The notes under the pieces: model-generated
The model's database searches: none
What the model was told of the DNA's origin: nothing
The model's input: the letters and a program-made list of their open reading frames with translations, nothing else
Made by a program: the position numbers and the translations under genes
In this document: positions 34,103 through 42,368 of the stretch, piece by piece
Layout: each line of letters opens with the position of its first letter
How positions within the stretch are numbered: position 1 is the stretch's first letter
NCBI GenBank assembly: GCA_900129675.1
Contig: FSRD01000002.1
Span: 1,054,001-1,118,000 of the forward strand
Direction of reading: 5' to 3'
DNA from: Bradyrhizobium erythrophlei
GTDB taxonomy: Bacteria; Pseudomonadota; Alphaproteobacteria; Rhizobiales; Xanthobacteraceae
Length of the DNA stretch: 64,000 nt

Positions 34103-34933
34103 TCAAGCGCCTTGTTTTCCCAGCGCCTTGGCGATCGCGCGCAAATCCTGCCACGACATCCGCTTGTAGGACGGCGACCGCAACAGATAGGCCGGGTGAA
34201 ACGTGGCGATGGCGCGGATGGTGCGGGTTCCGGTGTCGTAATCGAACCAGCGCCCGCGGGTTTTCATGATGCCCTCGCGGGTCTGCAGCAGCGTTTGCGT
34301 CGAAGGATTGCCGAGCGTCACCAGCACGTCCGGATTGACCAGTTCGATCTGCCGCTGGATGAACGGCAGGCAGATCTGCGTCTCCTGCGGCGTCGGCGTG
34401 CGGTTGCCGGGCGGCCGCCAGGGAATCACATTGGCGATATAGGCTTTGCTGCGATCGAGCCCGATCGCCGCGATCATCCGATCCAGCAATTTGCCGGAAC
34501 GTCCGACAAACGGCAGTCCCTCGATATCCTCGTCGCGTCCGGGGGCCTCGCCGACGAACATGATGCGCGCCTGCGGGTTGCCGTCGGCGAACACCAGCCG
34601 CGTCGCGGTATGCTTCAGTGCGCAGCCGCCGAAATTCTCCAGCAGCACGCGCAACGCCTCCAGCGTCGGCGCGGTTCGCGCCGCTTCCCTGGCTGAGTTG
34701 ATGGCCGCTTCCGGCGCGACCGCTGTTTCGCTGCGCGGAATTGGCGGCGTTGCGGCCGGTATTTCCCGGACCGCGTGCGGTGCCGCCATCTCGCGCGGCG
34801 CCGCAGCGGGAACGGCGTCGGGCTCGGCCAACCGGTTGACCGGCTCGTCCGTCAGCGCGCAATCGACCCCGGCCTCGAGATAAAAAGCCAGCAATTGCTT
34901 TAACGTAGGGGCAGGTTCAGGCGTGGGGTTCAT
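34103..34933 (-). CDS. Uracil-DNA glycosylase, family-4-like but with reduced Fe-S cysteines
   Basis: This 276-residue DNA repair enzyme has the family 4 catalytic motif GEAPGRDEDIEGLPFVGRSGKLLD and the later ATFHPAYLLRSP. Family 4 normally holds a 4Fe-4S cluster by four cysteines (CxxC, CRPPxNR, and a downstream Cys). Here only GGCALKH and TQICLPF keep Cys; the CRPP position is IPWRPPGNR, so at least two ligands are missing. It therefore probably works without a cluster, as in some rhizobial uracil-DNA glycosylases I recall. The first 85 residues are a low-complexity Pro/Ala-rich extension. The gene is alone on the minus strand. Confidence 0.88.
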   Translation of the reverse strand: MNPTPEPAPTLKQLLAFYLEAGVDCALTDEPVNRLAEPDAVPAAAPREMAAPHAVREIPAATPPIPRSETAVAPEAAINSAREAARTAPTLEALRVLLENFGGCALKHTATRLVFADGNPQARIMFVGEAPGRDEDIEGLPFVGRSGKLLDRMIAAIGLDRSKAYIANVIPWRPPGNRTPTPQETQICLPFIQRQIELVNPDVLVTLGNPSTQTLLQTREGIMKTRGRWFDYDTGTRTIRAIATFHPAYLLRSPSYKRMSWQDLRAIAKALGKQGA

Positions 34934-34944
34934 TATGCCAATCT

Positions 34945-34990
34945 ATAGCGTTTTCGAGCGAAGTGGATACCGGTTCGCGTCAAGAACAGG
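34945..34990. repeat. AAGTGGATACCGGTTCGCG-type intergenic element, copy 1
   Basis: GTTTTCGAGCGAAGTGGATA followed by CCGGTTCGCG matches the elements at 36797-36850 and 41277-41331. The rest of the gap to 35103 shows no gene. Confidence 0.6.
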
Positions 34991-35103
34991 ATGGATTAGC
35001 CGGCTACGAAACGCATCAGATGCCATTTCCATGGTTGTCCTTGCCGCAAAAATCGGAAAGAAACAAACCTTGGAGCCGTTCTCAACCGGGCTGAGACAAG
35101 ATC

Positions 35104-36762
35104 ATGAGCACCGAAGAACTACCGCCGCGTGAGTCCATGGAATTCGACGTCGTGATCGTCGGCGCCGGGCCGTCAGGCCTGTCGGCCGCGATCCGGCTGA
35201 AGCAGCTCAATGCTGATCTCAGTATCGTCGTGGTGGAGAAGGGCTCGGAAGTCGGCGCGCATATTCTGTCGGGTGCGGTGATCGATCCGGTATCGCTCGA
35301 CAAACTGGTTCCGGACTGGCGCGAGGACGCGGATTGCCCGCTCAAGACGCAGGTCAAGGATGACCGCTTCTACTGGATGATGGCGGGCAGCGCGATCCGG
35401 CTGCCGAATTTTGCGATGCCGCCGCTGATGAACAATCATCACTGCTATATCGGCTCGCTCGGCAATGTCTGCCGCTGGCTGGCGCCGAAGGCGGAGGCGC
35501 TCGGCGTCGAAATCTATCCAGGCTTTGCGGCGGCCGAGGTGCTCTATGACGACAAGGGCGCGGTGCGCGGCATTGCGACCGGCGACATGGGGATCGCCAA
35601 GGACGGCAGCCACAAGGATTCCTACACCCGCGGCATGGAGCTGCTCGGCAAATACACGCTGTTCGCCGAGGGCGCCCGCGGCAGTCTCTCCAAGCAGCTG
35701 ATCGCGAAATTCTCGCTCGATGCCAACAGCGAGCCGGCGAAGTTCGGCATCGGGTTGAAGGAAGTCTGGGAGATCGACCCGGCCAAACATCAGAAGGGCC
35801 TGATCCAGCATTCGTTCGGCTGGCCCTTGAACAATTCGACTGGCGGCGGCTCGTTCCTCTATCACTACGACGACAACAAGGTGGCGGTTGGTTTCGTCGT
35901 GCATCTCAATTACGACGATCCTTATCTGTCGCCGTTCGATGAATTTCAGCGCTTCAAGACCCATCCCTCGATCCGTACCGTATTCGAAGGCGGCAAGCGG
36001 CTTGCCTATGGCGCGCGCGCCATCACCGAGGGCGGCTATCAATCGGTGCCGCGGCTGACCTTCCCCGGCGGCGCGCTGATCGGCTGCGCCGCGGGTTTCG
36101 TCAACGTGCCCCGCATCAAGGGCGTGCACAATGCGATGGGCAGCGGCATGCTCGCGGCCGAGCATGTCGCAGCCGCGCTCGGCGCCGGCCGCGCCAACGA
36201 CGAACTGGCCGAATACGAGAATGCCTGGCGCGATTCCGCCGTCGGCCGCGACCTGCACCGGGTTCGCAACGTCAAGCCGCTGTGGTCGAAGTTCGGCACC
36301 ATCATCGGCGTCGCGCTTGGTGGTTTCGACATGTGGTGCAACACGCTGGGCTTCTCGCTGTTCGGAACCCAGTCGCACGCCAAGGCCGACCGCAAGACGC
36401 TGGATCCGGCGAAGACCCACACGCCGATTGCCTACCCGAAGCCGGACGGCAAGATTTCGTTCGACAAGCTTTCGTCAGTGTTCCTGTCCAACACGAATCA
36501 TGAAGAGGACCAGCCGGTTCATCTCAAGGTCGCCGACATGAACCTGCAGAAGAGTTCCGAGCACGACGTCTATGCCGGCCCATCCAACCGGTATTGCCCG
36601 GCCGGGGTTTACGAATGGGTCGAGGAGGCCGCGGGTCCCCGTTTCCAGATCAACGCCCAGAACTGCGTCCACTGCAAAACCTGCGACGTGAAGGACCCGA
36701 ATGGCAACATTACCTGGGTTCCGCCGGAAGGCGGTGGCGGGCCCAATTACGAGGCGATGTGA
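35104..36762 (+). CDS. Electron transfer flavoprotein-ubiquinone oxidoreductase
   Basis: This 552-residue membrane-associated flavo-iron-sulfur enzyme passes electrons from ETF to ubiquinone during fatty-acid and amino-acid oxidation. The FAD site FDVVIVGAGPSGLSAAIRL opens the protein; the membrane-insertion and quinone-binding region follows; the 4Fe-4S cluster ligands are RYCPAGVYE and NCVHCKTCDVKDP near the C terminus. Length matches the family. ATG 35104 follows a run without a strong ribosome site; no ETF genes are next to it. Confidence 0.97.
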   Translation: MSTEELPPRESMEFDVVIVGAGPSGLSAAIRLKQLNADLSIVVVEKGSEVGAHILSGAVIDPVSLDKLVPDWREDADCPLKTQVKDDRFYWMMAGSAIRLPNFAMPPLMNNHHCYIGSLGNVCRWLAPKAEALGVEIYPGFAAAEVLYDDKGAVRGIATGDMGIAKDGSHKDSYTRGMELLGKYTLFAEGARGSLSKQLIAKFSLDANSEPAKFGIGLKEVWEIDPAKHQKGLIQHSFGWPLNNSTGGGSFLYHYDDNKVAVGFVVHLNYDDPYLSPFDEFQRFKTHPSIRTVFEGGKRLAYGARAITEGGYQSVPRLTFPGGALIGCAAGFVNVPRIKGVHNAMGSGMLAAEHVAAALGAGRANDELAEYENAWRDSAVGRDLHRVRNVKPLWSKFGTIIGVALGGFDMWCNTLGFSLFGTQSHAKADRKTLDPAKTHTPIAYPKPDGKISFDKLSSVFLSNTNHEEDQPVHLKVADMNLQKSSEHDVYAGPSNRYCPAGVYEWVEEAAGPRFQINAQNCVHCKTCDVKDPNGNITWVPPEGGGGPNYEAM

Positions 36763-36796
36763 CCACGATTGCGTGAACCGGTGGCGGGTTACAAAT

Positions 36797-36850
36797 CGTT
36801 CTCAAGCGGAGCGGATACTGATTCACGTGCAGAAAACGCGTCAAAACAAG
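36797..36850. repeat. AAGTGGATACCGGTTCGCG-type intergenic element, copy 2
   Basis: GTTCTCAAGCGGAGCGGATA and AAAACGCGTCAAAACAAG match copies 1 and 3. The remainder of the 311-base gap from 36763 to 37073 shows no gene; a GGAG at its right end serves the next gene. Confidence 0.6.
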
Positions 36851-37073
36851 CGCCGGAACAGCACTCTGGCGGCCCGGCCACGATACCGCCACACTGAAAG
36901 CGTTTCCGGGTGGTGCGAGCAAAATCGGCGGCCTGAAGGCGGTGCCTGCCAATCGATTCGCCGCCCGTATCCTTGCGGTTCAACGCCAAAAGCGGCATTG
37001 TCGCGGACCTTGATGCCGCCGCTTGGGTTCGCATTCGAGAAGATCCGTAAATCCTGGAGCTAGGCGAACCGTG

Positions 37074-38861
37074 ATGATTTCCACTCGTTTCAATCGCTGG
37101 ACGATCGCCGCCTTTACCGTCGCCGCGCTGGCCGTCCCGGGCTCGCTTTTGGCGCAGACGCCGGAGCATACCGGCGACAACTCGGCGCAGTTCCCGAGCA
37201 AGATCGATCTGAAGGGGCTGACCACCTCCGGCAGCTATCTGGCGGCCCGTCACGCCAGCGTCGAACGCGACTCCAATTCGGCGGCGGCGTTCTATCGCTC
37301 GGCGCTTCGCACCGATCCGAAGAACAACGAGCTGCTCGACCGCGCCTTCATCTCCTCGCTGGCGGATGGCGACATCGACGAGGCGGTCAAGCTCGCCGAC
37401 CGCATCCTGACGCTGGACAAATCCAATCGCGTCGCCCGGCTGGTCGTCGGCGTGCGTGATCTCAAGCTGAAGAAATATTCGACTGCGCAGCTCAACATCA
37501 ATCAGTCGATTCGCGGACCGATCACTGATCTGGTTGCGACGCTGCTGTCGGGTTGGGCCAGCTACGGCGCCGGCGATGCCAAGGCGGCGGTCGCCAATAT
37601 CGACAAGCTGACGGGTCCGGAATGGTATCCGATCTTCAAGGACCTGCACGCCGGCATGATCCTCGAGCTCTCGGGCAAGGAAAAGGACGCAGGTACGCGC
37701 TTCGAGCGCGCCTACAAGCTCGACGATTCCATGCTTCGCGTGTCCGACGAATATGCCCGCTGGCTGACGCGCAACAAGGATGCGGCGGCTGCAACCGGCG
37801 TCTACGAGGCATTCGACAAGAAGCTGCCGCGGCATCCGCTGGTGCTGGAAGGCATGCGCGAGGCCAAGGCCGGCAAGAAACTGCCGCCGCTGATCGATAC
37901 GGCACAGGCCGGCGCCGCCGAGGCGCTGTACGGCATCGGCGCGACGCTGACCCGCCGCGGCGGCGAGGATCTGGCGCTCGTCTATCTGCAGCTTGCGCTG
38001 TATCTGCAGCCCAATCATTCGCTGGCGCTGCTCTCGCTCGCCGATCTCTATGAGTCGGTGAAGAAGCCGGCGATGGCGATCAAGGTCTATGAGCGCATGC
38101 CGGCCAATTCGCCGCTGAAACGCAATGCGCAGATTCAGCTCGCCACCAACCTCGACGCCGCCGACCGCAGCGACGAGGCGATCAAGATCCTCAAGGAAGT
38201 CACCACCGAAGACTCCAAGGACATCGAAGCCATCATGGCGCTCGGCAATATCGAGCGCGGCCGCAAGAAGTTTGCCGATTGCGCCACGACCTATTCCCGG
38301 GCGATCGACGTGATGCCGGCGAGCGGCGGCGACAAGAACGCCTGGGTGACCTATTATTATCGCGGCATCTGCGAGGAGCGCTCCAAGCAATGGAGCAAGG
38401 CGGAAGCCGATATGCGCAAGGCGCTCGACATGCAGCCCGAGCAGCCGCATGTGCTGAACTATCTCGGCTATTCCTGGATCGATCAGGGCATCAATCTCGA
38501 CGAAGGCATGAAGATGATCAAGCGTGCCGTCGATCAGCGTCCTGACGACGGCTATATCGTGGACTCGCTCGGCTGGGCCTATTACCGCATCGGCAATTAC
38601 GAAGACGCGGTGAAGAATCTCGAGCGTGCGATCGATCTCAAGCCCGAAGATCCCACCATCAACGACCATCTCGGCGACGCCTATTGGCGCATCGGCCGCA
38701 CGCTGGAAGCGAAATTCCAGTGGGCCCACGCCCGCGACCTCAAGCCCGAACCGGAAGAGCTGCCGAAGATCGAAGCCAAGATCGAGAACGGCCTGCCGGA
38801 GGACACCTCTTCTTCGGCCGCTTCCGCCGACAAGAAAAAAGAAGACGGCAAGGGCGGCTGA
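37074..38861 (+). CDS. Exported tetratricopeptide-repeat protein
   Basis: This 595-residue protein has a signal peptide (RWTIAAFTVAALAVPGSLLAQ) and then a long alpha-solenoid of TPR units, the clearest being VTYYYRGICEERSKQWSKAE, VDSLGWAYYRIGNYEDAV and INDHLGDAYWRIGRTLEAK. It ends with a Ser/Lys-rich acidic tail. Such rhizobial proteins are thought to scaffold envelope complexes; no enzyme activity is implied. ATG 37074 follows GGAGCTAGGCG; the preceding GTG is also possible. Twenty-three bases separate it from ispE, so the two may be co-transcribed. Confidence 0.9.
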   Translation: MISTRFNRWTIAAFTVAALAVPGSLLAQTPEHTGDNSAQFPSKIDLKGLTTSGSYLAARHASVERDSNSAAAFYRSALRTDPKNNELLDRAFISSLADGDIDEAVKLADRILTLDKSNRVARLVVGVRDLKLKKYSTAQLNINQSIRGPITDLVATLLSGWASYGAGDAKAAVANIDKLTGPEWYPIFKDLHAGMILELSGKEKDAGTRFERAYKLDDSMLRVSDEYARWLTRNKDAAAATGVYEAFDKKLPRHPLVLEGMREAKAGKKLPPLIDTAQAGAAEALYGIGATLTRRGGEDLALVYLQLALYLQPNHSLALLSLADLYESVKKPAMAIKVYERMPANSPLKRNAQIQLATNLDAADRSDEAIKILKEVTTEDSKDIEAIMALGNIERGRKKFADCATTYSRAIDVMPASGGDKNAWVTYYYRGICEERSKQWSKAEADMRKALDMQPEQPHVLNYLGYSWIDQGINLDEGMKMIKRAVDQRPDDGYIVDSLGWAYYRIGNYEDAVKNLERAIDLKPEDPTINDHLGDAYWRIGRTLEAKFQWAHARDLKPEPEELPKIEAKIENGLPEDTSSSAASADKKKEDGKGG

Positions 38862-38884
38862 TCGAAGGGCTCGGGGCTTCGTCA

Positions 38885-39769
38885 ATGCCGGCGCTGATTG
38901 CGGAGGGGCGTGCCAAAGTCAACCTGACCCTGCGGGTGGTCGGGCGGCGCGTTGACGGCTATCACGACATCGAAAGCGTGGTGGCATTTGCCGACTGCGC
39001 CGATCGCCTGACATTGACGCCCGGCTCCGAACTTGCGTTGAACATGTCGGGACCGCTGGCCGGCGCCTGCGGCGAAACATCCGACAATCTCGTTCTTAAG
39101 GCGGCGCGGCTGCTTGGGCAGCGCGTGCCGGATCTGAAGGTCGGCAGTTTCACCCTCGACAAGCTGCTGCCGGTCGCGGCCGGTATAGGTGGCGGCTCGG
39201 CCGATGCCGCGGCGGCGCTGCGCTTGCTTGCGCAACTCAATGGCCTCGCGCTCGACGACGAACGGTTGCTCCAGGTCGGGCTTGCGACCGGCGCCGACGT
39301 GCCGGTTTGCCTGGCCTCCCACGCCTGTGACATGACCGGCGTCGGCGAGACCCTGTTGCCGCTGAGCCTGCCGATCCTGCCATGCGTGATGGTCAATCCG
39401 CGCGTTCCCGTGGCGACCAAGGACGTGTTCGCCGCGCTGGGCTTGCGCAATGGCGAGCTATTGGTCGGCGCCACGGACATTCTCCGGGGCACCGCCTGGC
39501 CGGAAGCCGGCGCATCGGTCGAAGACTGGGTCGAAGTGCTTGCGGCCAGTTCCAACGACCTGGAGGCGCCGGCGATGCGTATTCAGCCCGTGATCGGCGA
39601 AGTGATCTCGGCGCTGTCGGCCAGCAACGGGGCCTGGCTGGCGCGGATGTCCGGTTCGGGTGCGACCTGTTTTGCGATCTACGAGAACACCGCCGACGCC
39701 GGCCGCGCGGCGGACAAGATCCGGCGCGATCACCCCGGATGGTGGGTGCATGCGGGGACGTTGAGCTAG
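38885..39769 (+). CDS. ispE: 4-diphosphocytidyl-2-C-methyl-D-erythritol kinase
   Basis: This 294-residue GHMP kinase phosphorylates CDP-methylerythritol in the MEP isoprenoid pathway. The substrate region RAKVNLTLRVVGRRVDGYH and the ATP-binding glycine loop PVAAGIGGGSADAAAALRLL are diagnostic, and the late ARMSGSGATCFAIYE is the third GHMP motif. ATG 38885 is the family start. The next gene (minus strand) makes the downstream polyprenyl diphosphate, so two isoprenoid steps are neighbours although transcribed convergently. Confidence 0.97.
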   Translation: MPALIAEGRAKVNLTLRVVGRRVDGYHDIESVVAFADCADRLTLTPGSELALNMSGPLAGACGETSDNLVLKAARLLGQRVPDLKVGSFTLDKLLPVAAGIGGGSADAAAALRLLAQLNGLALDDERLLQVGLATGADVPVCLASHACDMTGVGETLLPLSLPILPCVMVNPRVPVATKDVFAALGLRNGELLVGATDILRGTAWPEAGASVEDWVEVLAASSNDLEAPAMRIQPVIGEVISALSASNGAWLARMSGSGATCFAIYENTADAGRAADKIRRDHPGWWVHAGTLS

Positions 39770-39789
39770 GCAAATTTCGTAGTAGTTTC

Positions 39790-39875
39790 GTAGGATGGGT
39801 AGAGCGAAGCGAAACCCATCAAGCGCCGTCGACGAGATAAAGTCGATGGGTTTCGCTTCGCTCTACCCATCCTAC
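39790..39875. repeat. Long palindrome with perfect 31-base arms
   Basis: The 31 bases at 39790-39820, starting GTAGGATGGGTAGAGCGAAG, are the exact reverse complement of 39845-39875, with a 24-base spacer. It lies between the convergent ispE and polyprenyl synthase genes and could form a very stable hairpin or cruciform. Shorter relatives are at 27927-27961 and 23489-23580. Confidence 0.9.
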
Positions 39876-39891
39876 CCACTGAACGCTTCGT

Positions 39892-40902
39892 TCAGTGCGA
39901 TCTCGCCAAACAGAACGCCACGACCTGCTCCAGCGCGGTCTTCATCGGGGAAGCCGGAAACAGCGCCAGCGCATCGACGGCCATCGCGCCGTAATGCTGG
40001 GCGCGGCTGATCGTATCTTCCAGCGCGCGGTGCTTGGTCATCAGGCCGATGGCGTGGTCGAGGTCGCCACCGCCGATCTCGCCGCGCTCCAGCGCCTTGA
40101 TCCAGAACTTGCGCTCGCTGTCATTGCCGCGGCGGAACGCCAGCACCACCGGCAGCGTGATCTTGCCCTCGCGGAAATCGTCGCCGATGTTCTTGCCGAG
40201 CTTGGCGGCCTTGCCGCCATAGTCCAGGACGTCATCGACGAGCTGGAACGCGATGCCGAGATTCATGCCGACCGAGCGGCACGCGGTCTGTTCGGCCTTG
40301 GGCCGGTTGGCGATCACCGGACCGACCTCGCAGGCGGCGGCGAACAACTCAGCTGTCTTGCCGCGGATCACGGCGAGATATTCGTCTTCGGTGGTTTGAG
40401 TGTTCTTGGCGGCGGCGAGCTGCATCACTTCGCCTTCGGCGATGGTGGCGGCAGCGGCAGAGAGGATGTCGAGCGCGCGCAGCGAGCCGACCTCGACCAT
40501 CATGCGGAAGGCCTGGCCGAGCAGGAAATCGCCGACCAGCACGCTGGCCTCATTGCCCCAGAGCATCCGCGCCGACAGTTTTCCGCGGCGCAGCTCGCTT
40601 TCGTCGACCACGTCGTCATGCAGCAGGGTGGCCGTGTGCATGAATTCGACTGAGGCCGCGAGTTTGATGTGGCCGTCGCCGGAATAGCCCGTGAGGTTGG
40701 CCATCGCCAGCGTCAGCATCGGGCGCAGGCGCTTCCCCCCTGAGGAAATCAGGTGGTTGGCGACCTCGGGAATCATGGTCACCTCGGACCCCGTCCGCGA
40801 CAGGATGGTGGCGTTGACGCGCTCCATGTCGGCGGCGACAAGGCTGACCAGCGCATCTATTGAGGCGTTCGATGGGCTTTCGAAGGGTACAATAACCGCC
40901 AC
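39892..40902 (-). CDS. ispB: Long-chain polyprenyl diphosphate synthase (octaprenyl-type)
   Basis: This 336-residue enzyme extends isoprenoid chains for the ubiquinone side chain. The first Asp-rich motif is in LLHDDVVDESELRRG, the second in QLVDDVLDYGGK; GGKRLRPMLTL is the family-defining IPP-binding segment. I chose GTG 40902 (VAVIVPFESPSNASI) because GGAG lies seven bases upstream; ATG 40974 would add 24 residues without family support. Whether the chain length is C40 or C50 cannot be read directly. Confidence 0.93.
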   Translation of the reverse strand: MAVIVPFESPSNASIDALVSLVAADMERVNATILSRTGSEVTMIPEVANHLISSGGKRLRPMLTLAMANLTGYSGDGHIKLAASVEFMHTATLLHDDVVDESELRRGKLSARMLWGNEASVLVGDFLLGQAFRMMVEVGSLRALDILSAAAATIAEGEVMQLAAAKNTQTTEDEYLAVIRGKTAELFAAACEVGPVIANRPKAEQTACRSVGMNLGIAFQLVDDVLDYGGKAAKLGKNIGDDFREGKITLPVVLAFRRGNDSERKFWIKALERGEIGGGDLDHAIGLMTKHRALEDTISRAQHYGAMAVDALALFPASPMKTALEQVVAFCLARSH

Positions 40903-41038
40903 GCTGGTCTCCACATTTGCCCAATCGGCACTATCCTTGGGTATAACAATAGAAAGTGCGCGCCAAAGCGGCAAGGGCTCGAAGCGGTTGACATCGCCCG
41001 CCTAGCCCCCGCACCGGGCAGGTAAAGGAGAACTTAAG

Positions 41039-41266
41039 TTGCGGGAATTGGTTCGGACCAACGATATCGTGCTGGTTTCCGCCGTCGGCGCGCTGCTCGA
41101 CGGCGCCAATATCCATCATCTGGTGCTGGACCAGAATATGAGCATCATCGAAGGGTCGCTGGGGGTCCTGCCGCGCCGCATCCTGGTCCACGAGGATGAT
41201 AACCTCGAGGCGCGCCGGATTCTGGCCGATGCGGGCCTCGCCCATGAATTGCGGGCCGATGATTGA
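41039..41266 (+). CDS. DUF2007-family small protein
   Basis: This 75-residue protein belongs to the DUF2007 (putative signal-transducing) family: MRELVRTNDIVLVSAVGALLDGANI, then RRILVHEDDNLEARRILADAG. It starts at TTG 41039 behind AAGGAG (41025-41030). The stop overlaps the preferred start of the next gene by eight bases, which suggests translational coupling with the methyltransferase. Function unknown. Confidence 0.85.
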   Translation: MRELVRTNDIVLVSAVGALLDGANIHHLVLDQNMSIIEGSLGVLPRRILVHEDDNLEARRILADAGLAHELRADD

Positions 41267-42128
41267 GGCAGAGCATTTTGAAGCAAAGTGGGCACCGGTT
41301 CGCGTGAAGAAAGCGCGTCAAAAAAACAATGCGGAGCCCGGTTCTGATCTAATCAGAACCGACAAGGCTTCGGGGCTCGACGTCACCGAGGATGCATTTC
41401 TCGGCGGACAATTGCGGTTGCGGCAACTGAAATCGGGCCATCGCGCCGGTCACGACGCCATGCTGCTGGCGGCGGCGACGCCGGCGCGTCCGGGCGATCG
41501 CGTAGCCGATTTCGGCGCCGGTGTCGGCGCTGCCGGACTTGCGGTTGCCAAACGCGTGGCTGACGTCGACCTCGTGCTGGTCGAGATCGATGCGACGCTG
41601 GCGTCTCTCGCGCGCGAGAACGCGGCGGCCAATGCGATCGCGGCCGAGGTGATCGTGCTCGATGTCGAATCGGCGGCCGCGGCATTCGCCGCAGCCGGCC
41701 TTCGGCCCGACAGCGTCGACGCCGTGCTGATGAATCCGCCGTTCAACGATGCCGCGCGGCATCGCATTTCACCGGACAAGGCGCGCGAAACAGCGCACGT
41801 GGCAACCACAACCACGCTCGAAAACTGGATCCATGCGGCGCGACGCCTCCTCAAGCCCAAGGGCATGCTGACGCTGATCTGGCGGGCCGACGGGATCGCC
41901 GAGGTGCTGGCGGCGCTCGAACGCGGTTTTGGCAGTCTGCAGATATTGCCCGTTCACGCCGACGCGACGGCGCCGGCGATCCGCGTTTTGATTCGCGCCG
42001 TCAAGGGCGGACGTGCGCCGACGCAAATCCAGGCAGCCCTGCTGCTCAATGATGAGTCAGGCGTGCCCAATAAACAGGTGCAGGAGGTCCTGGCCGGGAA
42101 GGGAGCATTGCCGCTGGCGATGCCTTGA
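41259..42128 (+). CDS. TrmN6-like tRNA(Val) adenine N6-methyltransferase
   Basis: The frame from ATG 41259 gives 289 residues. From residue 40 on it is a small-domain methyltransferase of the TrmN6/YfiC type: SGLDVTEDAFLGGQLRLRQLKSGHRAGHDAMLLA, the SAM loop VADFGAGVGAAGLAVA and the catalytic LMNPPFND. The first 40 residues are odd because bases 41277-41331 that encode them match a dispersed intergenic repeat. Either the repeat became coding or the true start lies further down (GTG 41304 or later). The likely target is A37 of tRNA1(Val). Confidence 0.85.
   Translation: MIEAEHFEAKWAPVRVKKARQKNNAEPGSDLIRTDKASGLDVTEDAFLGGQLRLRQLKSGHRAGHDAMLLAAATPARPGDRVADFGAGVGAAGLAVAKRVADVDLVLVEIDATLASLARENAAANAIAAEVIVLDVESAAAAFAAAGLRPDSVDAVLMNPPFNDAARHRISPDKARETAHVATTTTLENWIHAARRLLKPKGMLTLIWRADGIAEVLAALERGFGSLQILPVHADATAPAIRVLIRAVKGGRAPTQIQAALLLNDESGVPNKQVQEVLAGKGALPLAMP
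41277..41331. repeat. AAGTGGATACCGGTTCGCG-type element, copy 3, inside a predicted 5-prime coding end
   Basis: TTTTGAAGCAAAGTGGGCA, CCGGTTCGCGTGAAGAAAGC and GCGTCAAAAAAAC correspond to the copies at 34945 and 36797. Here it lies within the first 24 codons of the TrmN6-like gene. Confidence 0.6.
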
Positions 42129-42162
42129 ATACGGCCTGATCGCCCAGGCTTTGAGCAGCCAA

Positions 42163-42261
42163 CTATTGCGGGAGTGTTTCTGACTGCCGATCGGGCGTCG
42201 AAGTAAAGTGAACCGCGGCCAAAATGGTGCCGATCAGCATTATCAGGAGATAGATTTTCAT
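42163..42261 (-). CDS. Very small membrane protein (32 residues)
   Basis: A 32-residue frame MKIYLLIMLIGTILAAVHF followed by a short polar tail starts at ATG 42261 behind GGAGAG. It is a single predicted membrane helix and resembles tiny conserved Bradyrhizobium proteins I recall. A longer frame to 42441 exists but its leader is not protein-like. Function unknown. Confidence 0.55.
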   Translation of the reverse strand: MKIYLLIMLIGTILAAVHFTSTPDRQSETLPQ

Positions 42262-42368
42262 GTCACTCTCCGCTGCGCCATTGCAGCCTTGACCACAGCA
42301 ATGCAAAAGGCGTTCCAGCTCTCCAATGACATTGGGGTGATAAAAAATGGTTAATTCGAGGTAACGGC

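Noticed and set aside
36789..38885. A 698-codon minus-strand frame over the TPR gene.
   Set aside because: The plus strand shows a signal peptide and clear TPR units; the minus frame has no recognisable feature.
41196..41258. Longer N-terminus for the TrmN6-like protein starting at 41196.
   Set aside because: It would lie wholly inside the DUF2007 gene and has no ribosome site.
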